Shown here one piece after another: positions 34,099 to 41,676 of a stretch of 64,000 bases of DNA. The number at the start of each line of letters is the position of its first letter. The stretch's first letter is position 1. This DNA comes from Streptomyces tubercidicus. GTDB lineage: Bacteria; Actinomycetota; Actinomycetes; Streptomycetales; Streptomycetaceae. The stretch lies in assembly GCF_027497495.1 (NCBI RefSeq), contig NZ_CP114205.1, forward strand, positions 2,294,001 through 2,358,000, read 5' to 3'. The translations under genes and the position numbers were made by a program. The notes beneath the pieces are model-generated. The model saw nothing but the letters and a program-made list of their open reading frames with translations. It ran no database searches and was not told the origin of the DNA.

Positions 34099-34935
34099 TC
34101 AGTGTGCCGACGACGAACCGTCGCCGGCGGCCGGAGCCGAGTCCTCGGCCGGCGGCGACGCATCGCCGGAAGCCGCCGCCTTGGCCGCCTCGTCCGCCGC
34201 GGCGCGAATCGCACGCCACGCGGACTCGGCCGCCTGCTGCTCGGCTTCCTTCTTGCTGCGGCCGGTGCCGGTGCCGTACGAGACACCACCGACGCGGGCG
34301 GCAGCAGTAAAGGTCTTCTCGTGATCGGGGCCGGTCTCGGTGACCAGGTACTCCGGCACGCCGAGACCTTCGGTCGCGGTGAGTTCCTGGAGGCTGGTCT
34401 TCCAGTCCAGGCCGGCGCCCAGGCTGGAGGACTTCTCGATGAGCGGGTCGAAGAGCCGGTGCACCAGCTCGCCGGCCGCGTCGAGGCCCTGGTCGAGATA
34501 GACCGCGCCGATCACCGCTTCCAGGGTGTCGGCGAGGATCGAAGCCTTGTTCCGGCCGCCCGTGCCCTCTTCGCCCCGTCCGAGGCGGATGAAGGCGCCG
34601 AGGTCGAGGCCGCGGCCCACCTCGGCAAGCGCACGCGAGTTGACCACCGCGGCCCGCAGCTTGGCCAGCTGGCCTTCCGGGAGATCGGGGTGGATGCGGT
34701 ACAGCGTGTCCGTGACCACCAGGCCGAGCACCGAATCCCCGAGGAATTCAAGCCGCTCGTTGGTGGGCAGACCGCCGTTCTCGTATGCGTACGAGCGGTG
34801 CGTCAGCGCACGCACCAGAAGGGCGGACTCGAGCTGATACCCGAGCCGCCCTTCCAGAAGCGTGTGCGACGAGGCTGTGTCCGCCGGAGTCGGTTCATCC
34901 CCGCGTTTGCGGGAAGTCGAGTTGGCGTCTGACAT
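34099..34935 (-). CDS. rnc: Ribonuclease III
   Basis: RNase III cleaves double-stranded RNA in rRNA precursors and many mRNAs. In S. coelicolor it is known as AbsB because mutants lose antibiotic production. The 278 residues contain the signature [18 protein letters not shown], the second catalytic region [12 protein letters not shown], and a C-terminal dsRNA-binding domain ([11 protein letters not shown]...[17 protein letters not shown]), then an Ala/Ser-rich tail. ATG at 34935 has GGTGA 8 nt upstream. A GTG at 34947 would add four residues and leave 7 nt to the rpmF stop. Confidence 0.96.
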   Translation of the reverse strand: MSDANSTSRKRGDEPTPADTASSHTLLEGRLGYQLESALLVRALTHRSYAYENGGLPTNERLEFLGDSVLGLVVTDTLYRIHPDLPEGQLAKLRAAVVNSRALAEVGRGLDLGAFIRLGRGEEGTGGRNKASILADTLEAVIGAVYLDQGLDAAGELVHRLFDPLIEKSSSLGAGLDWKTSLQELTATEGLGVPEYLVTETGPDHEKTFTAAARVGGVSYGTGTGRSKKEAEQQAAESAWRAIRAAADEAAKAAASGDASPPAEDSAPAAGDGSSSAH

Positions 34936-34954
34936 GAAGCCTGTCACCAGCCGC

Positions 34955-35128
34955 TCAGACCTCGAGGACCTGGCGCTTGTTGTAGGTGCCGCAGCTCGGG
35001 CACGCGATGTGCTGCTGCTTCGGCTCGTGGCAGCGCTCGCACGCCACCAGGGTGGGGACCGCAGCCTTCCACTGCGACCGGCGGTGGCGCGTGTTGCTGC
35101 GCGACATCTTCCGCTTCGGAACAGCCAC
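34955..35128 (-). CDS. rpmF: 50S ribosomal protein L32
   Basis: A 57-residue bL32: [20 protein letters not shown], then a complete zinc ribbon CERC...CPSC. The GTG at 35128 is preceded by AGGAGAAG and lies two bases after the DUF177 stop codon, giving the usual DUF177-rpmF-rnc coupling. Confidence 0.96.
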   Translation of the reverse strand: MAVPKRKMSRSNTRHRRSQWKAAVPTLVACERCHEPKQQHIACPSCGTYNKRQVLEV

Positions 35129-35130
35129 GG

Positions 35131-35907
35131 CTACTTCTCCTGCTTCTCGTCGACGCCCGCTTCGGCGCCGCCCATGTTGTCCTTCTCGCCGTCCTTGACG
35201 GTCCCGGCGAGTCCCTGCAGTGCCGCCCAACGGATGTCGACGGCGTCGTGGTGGTGGTCCGGGTCGTCCGCGAGCCGCACTCCGCAATCGGAGCACAGAC
35301 CCGGGCAGTCGTCCTGGCACACCGGCTGCATCGGCAGTGCAAGCACCACCGCGTCACGCAGCACGGGTTCGAGGTCGAACAGGTCGTCCTCGACGAAGAG
35401 GGTGTCCTCCTCGTCCTCGGCGTCGTCGCCGGCGTCCGCCTCGCGGACCCGGGCATCGGCGTCGGGGTAGGTGAACATCTCCTGGAAGTCCGCGTCGAGC
35501 TCTCGCTCCAGCGGCTCCAGACACCTTACGCACTCCCCCTTGACGGTTGCACGGCCGGTGCCTGTGACAAGCACCCCGTCCATGACCGACTCCAGGCGGA
35601 GGTCGAGCTCGACCGGCGTGCCGTCGGGCACACCGATGACCTCGTTGCCGAGGTCCCGGGGGGCCTCAACAGAGCGGGAGACCCTCTTGAGCGCACCGGG
35701 ACGCCGGCCCAGCTCGCGTGTGTCGAACACGAGAGGGGAACGGTGGTCGAGGCGGGCGTTGATGGCTTCCTGCTTTCTACGGGGTTCACGCGCCGCCCGT
35801 ATTCCGGCTGTGCAGAATTCGGGCAGCAGAAATCGCGGATATACGCGCGACCGAAGAGCCAGGATACTGGACGGGCCCCGATAGGCCCAATCCGCTCCCG
35901 GTCCCAT
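35131..35907 (-). CDS. DUF177 / YceD family protein, start uncertain
   Basis: A YceD-family protein upstream of rpmF. In other bacteria it is linked to 23S rRNA processing or large-subunit assembly. The conserved part is complete, from [22 protein letters not shown] (around 35760) through [10 protein letters not shown] and [13 protein letters not shown] to a charged tail. The start is a problem: the conserved N-terminus has no ATG, GTG or TTG. The codon before NARL is ATC, three bases before it GCC, then GAA. The only in-frame ATG is at 35907, giving a 258-residue protein with ~48 unlike residues, and the next start inside, GTG at 35729, would cut into the domain. An ATC start with AGGA 4 nt upstream is possible. 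Confidence 0.88.
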   Translation of the reverse strand: MGPGADWAYRGPSSILALRSRVYPRFLLPEFCTAGIRAAREPRRKQEAINARLDHRSPLVFDTRELGRRPGALKRVSRSVEAPRDLGNEVIGVPDGTPVELDLRLESVMDGVLVTGTGRATVKGECVRCLEPLERELDADFQEMFTYPDADARVREADAGDDAEDEEDTLFVEDDLFDLEPVLRDAVVLALPMQPVCQDDCPGLCSDCGVRLADDPDHHHDAVDIRWAALQGLAGTVKDGEKDNMGGAEAGVDEKQEK

Positions 35908-35931
35908 TCCCCGGACCGCGGGCGGGACCGC

Positions 35932-37122
35932 CTACTGGCGCCCCTCCTCGTAGGCCCGGAGCTGGTCCAGGTCGATCATGCTGGTGTCGAAGAGGCTGGT
36001 CTCGTCGAGCGCACCGGGCTGGGGGGCATGGCCGTGCGGGGCGTGCTGGGGCTGCTGGGGCACCTGCGGCTGGAGGTACGCGTGGGGGTCGTAGCCCTGC
36101 TGCTGGGCCTGCTGGGCCTGCTGGGCCTGCTGGGCCTGCTGCCAGTCGTAGCCGTAGGGATCCTGGTGCCGGCCGTCCTGGGCGTACACCGCCTGCTGCG
36201 GCTGCTGATAGCCGTAGGCGTCCTGCTGCGGGTAGGCAGTGGGGTCGTAGTAGCCCTGCTGCTGAAGCTGCGGCTGGAGGGGCTGCTGGTGCTCCTGGGG
36301 CAGCTGCTCCTGGGGCTGGGGTTGCTGCTGGGGCATCGGGGGCACCTGGGGCGGCTGCGGGACCGGAGCCGGGACCGGAGCCGGGGCCTGGTCGGCGCCG
36401 ATGCCCGCCAGGCCGGCGAGGTACTCCGCGTCGGCCTGCGGATGCCCGGACTGCGGATCGCCCTGCGTCGCCAGATGGACGGCCAGCTCATCGATCGCAA
36501 GGGCACCCTGGAGCTTGTCGCGGCCCCGGCCGACCGCTTCCAGCGTCTTGGTCAGCACGGCCTGGAACGCCCCGAACTTGGCGTCCACATAGGCGTCGGC
36601 GCGCTGCCGGAGGGTCTCCGGGTCGCCGCTGCGCTCGGGGGCCTCGGCGTCCTCGTAGCCCTGCTCGTCGAGCCCGGGGCCACGGCCCAGCAGCTTCTCG
36701 CGACCGCGGTCCACGGACCCGATGGTCTTGGTGAGCACGACCTCGAAGTTGGCGAGCTTGCTGTCGACGTAGTCATCGGCCTCGGCGCGGATCTCCTCCG
36801 CCTCCCGGCGGGCCTCCGTCAGGATCCGGTCCGCCTCTTCCTGGGACTGCCGGGCGACCTCGGTGTCGGAGATCAGCGAGCCGCGCTGGGCGTGCGCGGT
36901 CTCGATGATCCGCTCCGCCTCGGCCCGCGCCTGCTCGACCATCTGCTCCCGGCCGCCGAGCAGCTCCTGCGCCTGGGCGAGGGAGCCCGGCAGTGCCGCG
37001 CGCACCTCCTCCAGCATGGCGAGCAGCTCGGCGCGGTTGACCACGCACGAGGCCGACATGGGCATGGACCGGGCGCCGCCGACGGTCGCGACGATGTCGT
37101 CGAGCTTCTTCTGCACGTCCAC
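35932..37122 (-). CDS. SepIVA-like coiled-coil protein (DivIVA-related)
   Basis: A 396-residue cytoplasmic protein. The N-terminal half (MDVQKKLDDIVATVGGARSM, then AQELLGGREQMVEQARAEAERIIETA and EEADRILTEARREAEEIRAEADDYVDSKLANFEVVL) is a long coiled coil of DivIVA / ATP-synthase-b-like type. The segment VDSKLANFEVVLTKTIGSVDRGREKL recurs as VDAKFGAFQAVLTKTLEAVGRGRDKL, an internal duplication. The C-terminal ~170 residues are Gln/Pro/Tyr-rich and disordered. Gene order (coaD side, then DUF177 and rnc) matches mycobacterial sepIVA, a septation and cell-envelope factor, which supports orthology. Role here is inferred. Confidence 0.8.
   Translation of the reverse strand: MDVQKKLDDIVATVGGARSMPMSASCVVNRAELLAMLEEVRAALPGSLAQAQELLGGREQMVEQARAEAERIIETAHAQRGSLISDTEVARQSQEEADRILTEARREAEEIRAEADDYVDSKLANFEVVLTKTIGSVDRGREKLLGRGPGLDEQGYEDAEAPERSGDPETLRQRADAYVDAKFGAFQAVLTKTLEAVGRGRDKLQGALAIDELAVHLATQGDPQSGHPQADAEYLAGLAGIGADQAPAPVPAPVPQPPQVPPMPQQQPQPQEQLPQEHQQPLQPQLQQQGYYDPTAYPQQDAYGYQQPQQAVYAQDGRHQDPYGYDWQQAQQAQQAQQAQQQGYDPHAYLQPQVPQQPQHAPHGHAPQPGALDETSLFDTSMIDLDQLRAYEEGRQ
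36099..36142 (-). repeat. 9-bp tandem repeat encoding Ala-Gln-Gln
   Basis: About five copies of TGCTGGGCC (plus strand) in frame inside the SepIVA-like gene. They encode AQQ repeats in the disordered tail, in a wider Gln-rich region from about 36040 to 36340. The repeat number is likely to vary between strains. Confidence 0.8.
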
Positions 37123-37253
37123 CTTGGACTCGCCACTCTCTGAAGGGTTGTGAACGACGGGAACGGGACGACTGTACGTCCACCGGCGCTCCGCCCGACA
37201 CCGGCCGACGCCCCCTCAGTCCGTCCTCGGGTGCGGGGCGCCGGAGGCGGTGG

Positions 37254-37766
37254 TCAGTCCTTCTTGCGCAGGCGCTCGGTGAGCGCTTCGAGAACGAACG
37301 GCGGTACCAGGTGGGAGACATCGCCGCCCCAGGCGGCGACCTCCTTGACGAGGCTGGAGGAGAGGAAGCTGTAGGTCGGGTTGGTGGGGACGAAGAGCGT
37401 CTCCACACCGGACAGGCCGTTGTTCATCTGGGCCATCTGCAGCTCGTAGTCGAAGTCGCTGACCGCCCGCAGTCCCTTGACGATCGCGGGGATGTCGCGC
37501 TGCTTGCAGAAGTCGACGAGCAGTCCGTGGAAGGCCTCGACCTCCACGTTGCCGTACTCGGCGGTGGCCCGGCGGATGAGGTCGATCCGCTCGTCGACGG
37601 TGAACAGCCCCTGCTTGGACTGGTTGATCATCACGGCGACATGGACGACGTCGTACAGCTTGGAGGCACGGCCAATGATGTCCAGATGCCCGTTGGTGAT
37701 GGGGTCGAACGACCCCGGACAGACGGCGCGGCGCAACTCGGTCTCCTTGCTCTCCGGTCCGGTCAT
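37254..37766 (-). CDS. coaD: Phosphopantetheine adenylyltransferase
   Basis: Converts 4'-phosphopantetheine and ATP to dephospho-CoA, the fourth step of coenzyme A synthesis. The 170 residues show CPGSFDPITNGHLDII with the nucleotidyltransferase HxGH-type motif (NGH), IVKGLRAVSDFDYELQMAQMN and the C-terminal YSFLSSSLVKEVA. ATG at 37766 overlaps the rsmD stop (ATGA). The longer frame upstream is not homologous. Confidence 0.96.
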   Translation of the reverse strand: MTGPESKETELRRAVCPGSFDPITNGHLDIIGRASKLYDVVHVAVMINQSKQGLFTVDERIDLIRRATAEYGNVEVEAFHGLLVDFCKQRDIPAIVKGLRAVSDFDYELQMAQMNNGLSGVETLFVPTNPTYSFLSSSLVKEVAAWGGDVSHLVPPFVLEALTERLRKKD

Positions 37767-38362
37767 GACACGGCTGCTGACGTCGATTCGGCCGACGTCG
37801 AAGCGGCGCGACCGTACCAAAGCGTCCCCTCGCCGTAGCGACGGGCCTTGATCGCTTCGAAGCCGTCCGGCCATGGGAACGTGCCGCCTCTGGTGCTGCG
37901 TTCCACGGTGACGAGTGCCTGCTCCGCTAGCCACCCCTGACCACGGAGTGTGAGCAGGATCTCGCAGAGATCGGCGTCGGTAACCACATAGGGCGGGTCC
38001 AGGAAGACGAGGTCGTACGGCTCGCCCGGGGGCGGTGCGGCGGCGGTCTGTTCGGCCTTGCCGGCCCGGACCTCGACGCCGGGGAGGCCGACCGTACGGA
38101 CGTTGTCCCGGATGGTGCGCACGGCGCGGGCATCGGCCTCGACCAGCAGCACGTGCGCGGCGCCGCGGGAGAGGGCCTCCAGGCCGACCGCGCCGGAACC
38201 GCCGTACAGATCGAGCACCCGGGCACCGGCCAGCGGTCCGTCGAGCGCCTCCCAGGTGGAGAACATGCCCTCGCGCGCCCGGTCGGAGGTGGGGCGGGTG
38301 CCGTTTCCCGGTGGTACGGCCAGGCGGCGGCCGCCGGCCGTACCAGCGATCACGCGGGTCAT
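37763..38362 (-). CDS. rsmD: 16S rRNA (guanine-966-N2)-methyltransferase
   Basis: RsmD methylates G966 of 16S rRNA in the small subunit. The 199 residues begin MTRVIAGTAGGRRL, with the SAM motif LDLYGGSGAVGLEALSRGA and the catalytic tetrapeptide DPPY in DLVFLDPPYVV. AAGGACGG precedes the ATG at 38362. It overlaps coaD by four bases and follows recG by 209 bases. Confidence 0.95.
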   Translation of the reverse strand: MTRVIAGTAGGRRLAVPPGNGTRPTSDRAREGMFSTWEALDGPLAGARVLDLYGGSGAVGLEALSRGAAHVLLVEADARAVRTIRDNVRTVGLPGVEVRAGKAEQTAAAPPPGEPYDLVFLDPPYVVTDADLCEILLTLRGQGWLAEQALVTVERSTRGGTFPWPDGFEAIKARRYGEGTLWYGRAASTSAESTSAAVS

Positions 38363-38571
38363 GGGCCCGTCCTTACGTTGTGCGCGGTCGGTGTACTGAG
38401 TCGGTGTACTGAGGGGAGCCGGCAGGCTCCGCAGCCTCCACGATATTCCGTCAGCCGACGGCCGGTGTCCGGCCGGAGCGGGCGGGGAGCGCGGTGCGCG
38501 GTGATCGATCTCACCCGGCGGCGGGCCGCCGGGCCCGTCCGCCGCGCCCCGTCGTCTCCGCGGCCCGCCGC

Positions 38572-41500
38572 TCAGCCCTTGTCCAGATACTGCTCCCGTT
38601 CGTCGTCCAGCAGGGCGGAGAGCGCGATCCGCAGCTCCGGATATCCGGACAGCTCGGGGTCGGCGGCGACGAGTTCGGTGGCCTCGTCGCGGGCGGCCGC
38701 GATCACCTCCTCGTCGTCGATGACCGCGAGCATCCGCAGCGAGGAGCGGACGCCGGACTGCGCCTGGCCGAGGACATCGCCCTCGCGCCGCTGTTCCAGG
38801 TCGATACGGGAGAGTTCGAAGCCGTCGAGGGTGCCGGCCACGGCGGCGAGCCGGGCGCGGGCCGGGCTGGCCTCGGGCATCTCGCTGACCAGCAGGCACA
38901 GGCCGGGCGCGGAGCCACGGCCGACCCGGCCGCGCAGCTGGTGCAGCTGGGAGACGCCGAAGCGGTCCGCGTCCATGATCACCATGGCGGTGGCGTTGGG
39001 GACGTTCACCCCGACCTCGATGACGGTCGTCGCGACCAGGACGTCCAGCTCGCCGGCCGCGAACCGGCGCATCACGTCGTCCTTGTCATCCGGTGCCATC
39101 CGGCCGTGCAGCACCGCCACCCGCAGGCCGTCCAGCGGGCCGGTGGTGAGCTGCTCGGCGATGTCGAGCACCGCGAGCGGCGGCCGCTTCTCCGCCACGT
39201 CCTCCGGTGAACTCTCTTTCGCCGCCGCGCCCTTGGAGCCCGAAGCGCCCTTCTTCGCCCCCTTGGGCGGCTCCTCCTCGTCGCCGATCCGCGGGCACAC
39301 CACATAGCCCTGGTGCCCGGCCGCCACCTCTTCGCGGACCCGTTCCCAGGCGCGCGCCAGGAAGTGCGGTTTGTCCTTGGCGGGCACCACATGGCTGGCG
39401 ATCGGGGAGCGTCCGGCGGGGAGCTGGTCCAGGACGGAGGTCTCCAGATCGCCGAAGACGGTCATGGCGACCGTGCGCGGAATGGGGGTCGCCGTCATGA
39501 CCAGGAGATGCGGTGGCTGTTTGCCCTTGCCGCGCAGGGCGTCCCGCTGCTCGACACCGAAGCGGTGCTGTTCGTCGACGACGACCAGACCCAGGTCGTG
39601 GAACTGCACCTTGTCCTCGATCAGGGCATGGGTGCCGACGACGATGCCGGCCTCGCCGGTGACCAGGTCGAGCAGCGCCTGGCGGCGGGCCGCGGCGCCC
39701 ATGGAGCCGGTCAGCAGCACCACCTTGGTGCCCCGCTCCGCGCCGCCGAGCATTCCGCCCTCGGCCAGCTCCCCCATCATCTCGGTGATCGAGCGGTGAT
39801 GCTGCTGGGCCAGGACCTCGGTCGGCGCCAGCATCGCGGCCTGGCCGCCGCTGTCGACCACGCCGAGCATGGCGCGCAGCGCGACCATGGTGTTGTGCGT
39901 GACGGTGAAGTGGTCGGTCACATAGGCGTGGTCGGGGTGCGCGACGCTGATGCACTGGACCGGTTTGCGGCCGACGTGCTCGATCGCCTGGATGGTGCGG
40001 TGGAAGCCGGGGCCGCCCTCCGGGTGGGCGTCGGACCCGGGCGTCACGGCATGCGCGCGGGCCGGGTCCCGGAACGGCGGACAGCCGTCCGGCAGCGCCA
40101 CGGAGACGTCGTACGCGCCCCCGTACACCGGCTCCAGCCGGGCAGCGCCCCCCAGGGAGCGCACCAGCCAGGCCAGGTCGTCGGCCAGCGGACCGGCCGC
40201 CTCACGGAAGACCGCGGCGCCGCCCGCGGGCCCGCCCCCGGCGTCCATCAGGCCCTGCAGCACGGCCAGCCGGTCCTTGAGGGGGGCGTTGCGGTACGCG
40301 GCCGGTACCCGGTCCGCCGGGCGGGCGCCGCTGCCGTCGCCGAGCGCCTGCCCCACCTCGTAGGGGTCGAGCGGGCGGGCCTCGCCACCGTCGAGGTCCA
40401 CCGGCGTCGCGGGCGCGATGGACCATTTCGGCCGGCCGTCGGCGCCCAGCAGATCGGCGCGTAGTTCCCGGGTGGTCAGCACCCGCTCGCCCGTGCCGCG
40501 GGCCGCGACGATCCACAGATGCTCGTCGTCGCACTCGACGGCGCTCCCGTCGGAGAGCACCAGCCGCCACACCTCCCGCTCGCCCTGCGGGAAGACGCCG
40601 TCCACCACGGCGAGCTCGCCGCTGGGCACCACCACTTCGGTGCCGACGGCCATCTCCCCCATGGGACGGAAGCCGCGCGGCGTCAGCACCAGGGCGTCCA
40701 GCGGCTGGGCCTTGCCGGAGCCCACCTCGCCCTGGAGGAGGCGGTGCATGGGGTGTTCGGTCGCCAGGTCGTCGAAGATCTCCCGGCTGACCTTCTGCTG
40801 GCCGTCGGTGAGGGTGAAGGGCAGCTTGGCGTCGAACGCGTCGAGGATGCCGTCCTTGGCCAGGGTCCGTGCCACGGCGGGGAGTTGGGTCTCGGCGCGG
40901 CGGCGCCGGGCCAGCGCGACCTGGAGGACGAACGCCTCGTCCCACTTCAGCCGGGATCGCGCATCGGCGATATCGGCCTTACTGGCCGGGCGGTGGATCT
41001 TCAGCAGTGCCTCGGTGAGCGGGACCAGCGTCCGGCCCTCGCGCAGCGCCTCCGGCAGCGGGTCGACGGCGTCCTGTGCGCTGGGCAGCACCGCGTCGAC
41101 CGCCTTGGCGATCTTCCAGGACGCCATCTGCTGGCAGGCCGGGTAGATCGGCATGAGCTGGTTGGCGAAGGCGCTGACCGCGTCGTCACCGTCGTCGTCG
41201 GCCGCGCGGTCGAGGAGCTCGTATTCGGGGTGGGCGAGCTGCAGTTTGTGGTTGAAGACCGACACCTTGCCGGCGAACATCGCGCGGCGCCCGGGGAGCA
41301 GGTCCTTGTGGGGCTTGTGAATGCCCTTGCCGAAGAAGACCAGCCGGAGGCGGCCGCTGCCGTCGGTGAGCGTCACTTCGAGGCGCTGTCCCCGGCCGCC
41401 GTTGAACTTCAGCACCCGGGCGTCCGCGACCTGCGCGACGACCGTGACATGTTCGTCCAGCGGGAGGTCGGCGAGGCGGGTCAGTTCGCCGCGCTCGGCA

Positions 41501-41619
41501 TAGCGGCGCGGATAGTGATGCAACAAGTCGCCGACCGTATGCAGGTCGAGATGCTCGGCCAGCACCTTCGCGGTGGTGCCACCGAGGATTTTCTTCAGGG
41601 GTTCGTCGAGCGCTGCCAC
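38572..41619 (-). CDS. recG: ATP-dependent DNA helicase RecG, interrupted in frame by an intein
   Basis: RecG is a double-stranded DNA translocase that rescues stalled replication forks. The reading frame is 1015 residues from GTG at 41619, of which about 742 are RecG, the normal length. The wedge domain is at the N-terminus (DLHTVGDLLHHYPRRY), then the helicase core. Walker A reads LLQGEVGSGK, after which the frame leaves RecG for 273 residues and returns with TMVALRAMLGVVD, exactly completing GSGKT. The later motifs are intact: DEQHRFGVEQR, MTATPIPRT, TTVIEVGVNVPNA, QLRGRVGRG. The host protein can only be active if the insert is removed by protein splicing. GTG at 41637 is an alternative start. 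Confidence 0.96.
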   Translation of the reverse strand: MAALDEPLKKILGGTTAKVLAEHLDLHTVGDLLHHYPRRYAERGELTRLADLPLDEHVTVVAQVADARVLKFNGGRGQRLEVTLTDGSGRLRLVFFGKGIHKPHKDLLPGRRAMFAGKVSVFNHKLQLAHPEYELLDRAADDDGDDAVSAFANQLMPIYPACQQMASWKIAKAVDAVLPSAQDAVDPLPEALREGRTLVPLTEALLKIHRPASKADIADARSRLKWDEAFVLQVALARRRRAETQLPAVARTLAKDGILDAFDAKLPFTLTDGQQKVSREIFDDLATEHPMHRLLQGEVGSGKAQPLDALVLTPRGFRPMGEMAVGTEVVVPSGELAVVDGVFPQGEREVWRLVLSDGSAVECDDEHLWIVAARGTGERVLTTRELRADLLGADGRPKWSIAPATPVDLDGGEARPLDPYEVGQALGDGSGARPADRVPAAYRNAPLKDRLAVLQGLMDAGGGPAGGAAVFREAAGPLADDLAWLVRSLGGAARLEPVYGGAYDVSVALPDGCPPFRDPARAHAVTPGSDAHPEGGPGFHRTIQAIEHVGRKPVQCISVAHPDHAYVTDHFTVTHNTMVALRAMLGVVDSGGQAAMLAPTEVLAQQHHRSITEMMGELAEGGMLGGAERGTKVVLLTGSMGAAARRQALLDLVTGEAGIVVGTHALIEDKVQFHDLGLVVVDEQHRFGVEQRDALRGKGKQPPHLLVMTATPIPRTVAMTVFGDLETSVLDQLPAGRSPIASHVVPAKDKPHFLARAWERVREEVAAGHQGYVVCPRIGDEEEPPKGAKKGASGSKGAAAKESSPEDVAEKRPPLAVLDIAEQLTTGPLDGLRVAVLHGRMAPDDKDDVMRRFAAGELDVLVATTVIEVGVNVPNATAMVIMDADRFGVSQLHQLRGRVGRGSAPGLCLLVSEMPEASPARARLAAVAGTLDGFELSRIDLEQRREGDVLGQAQSGVRSSLRMLAVIDDEEVIAAARDEATELVAADPELSGYPELRIALSALLDDEREQYLDKG
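39892..40710 (-). mobile_element. Class 3 intein in RecG, with degenerate homing endonuclease
   Basis: 273 codons in frame between Lys and Thr of the RecG Walker A motif. Block A begins AQPLDALVLTPRGFRPMGEM, with Ala instead of the usual Cys or Ser at position 1. Block B is VECDDEHLWIV with Trp66. Block F contains Cys253 (PVQCISVAHPDHAYVTDHF). Block G ends TVTHN followed by extein Thr. Trp in B, Cys in F and Thr before His-Asn is the WCT signature of class 3 inteins, which splice from the block F Cys. Between blocks B and F, DPYEVGQALGDGS and LAVLQGLMDAGG resemble the two LAGLIDADG endonuclease motifs. The second lacks its acidic residue (AGG instead of xDG), so the endonuclease is probably dead. 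Confidence 0.92.
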
Positions 41620-41676
41620 GACTCCATTGCACACCACACCTGTGACAATCGCGGCTCACTCACCGGTCCGGTGCGC

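Noticed and set aside
38572..41619. recG insertion as a frameshifted duplication or an assembly artefact
   Set aside because: The frame is kept without stops. The insert shows intein blocks A, B, F and G in order and its borders are exact within GSGK/T, which would not be expected from an error.
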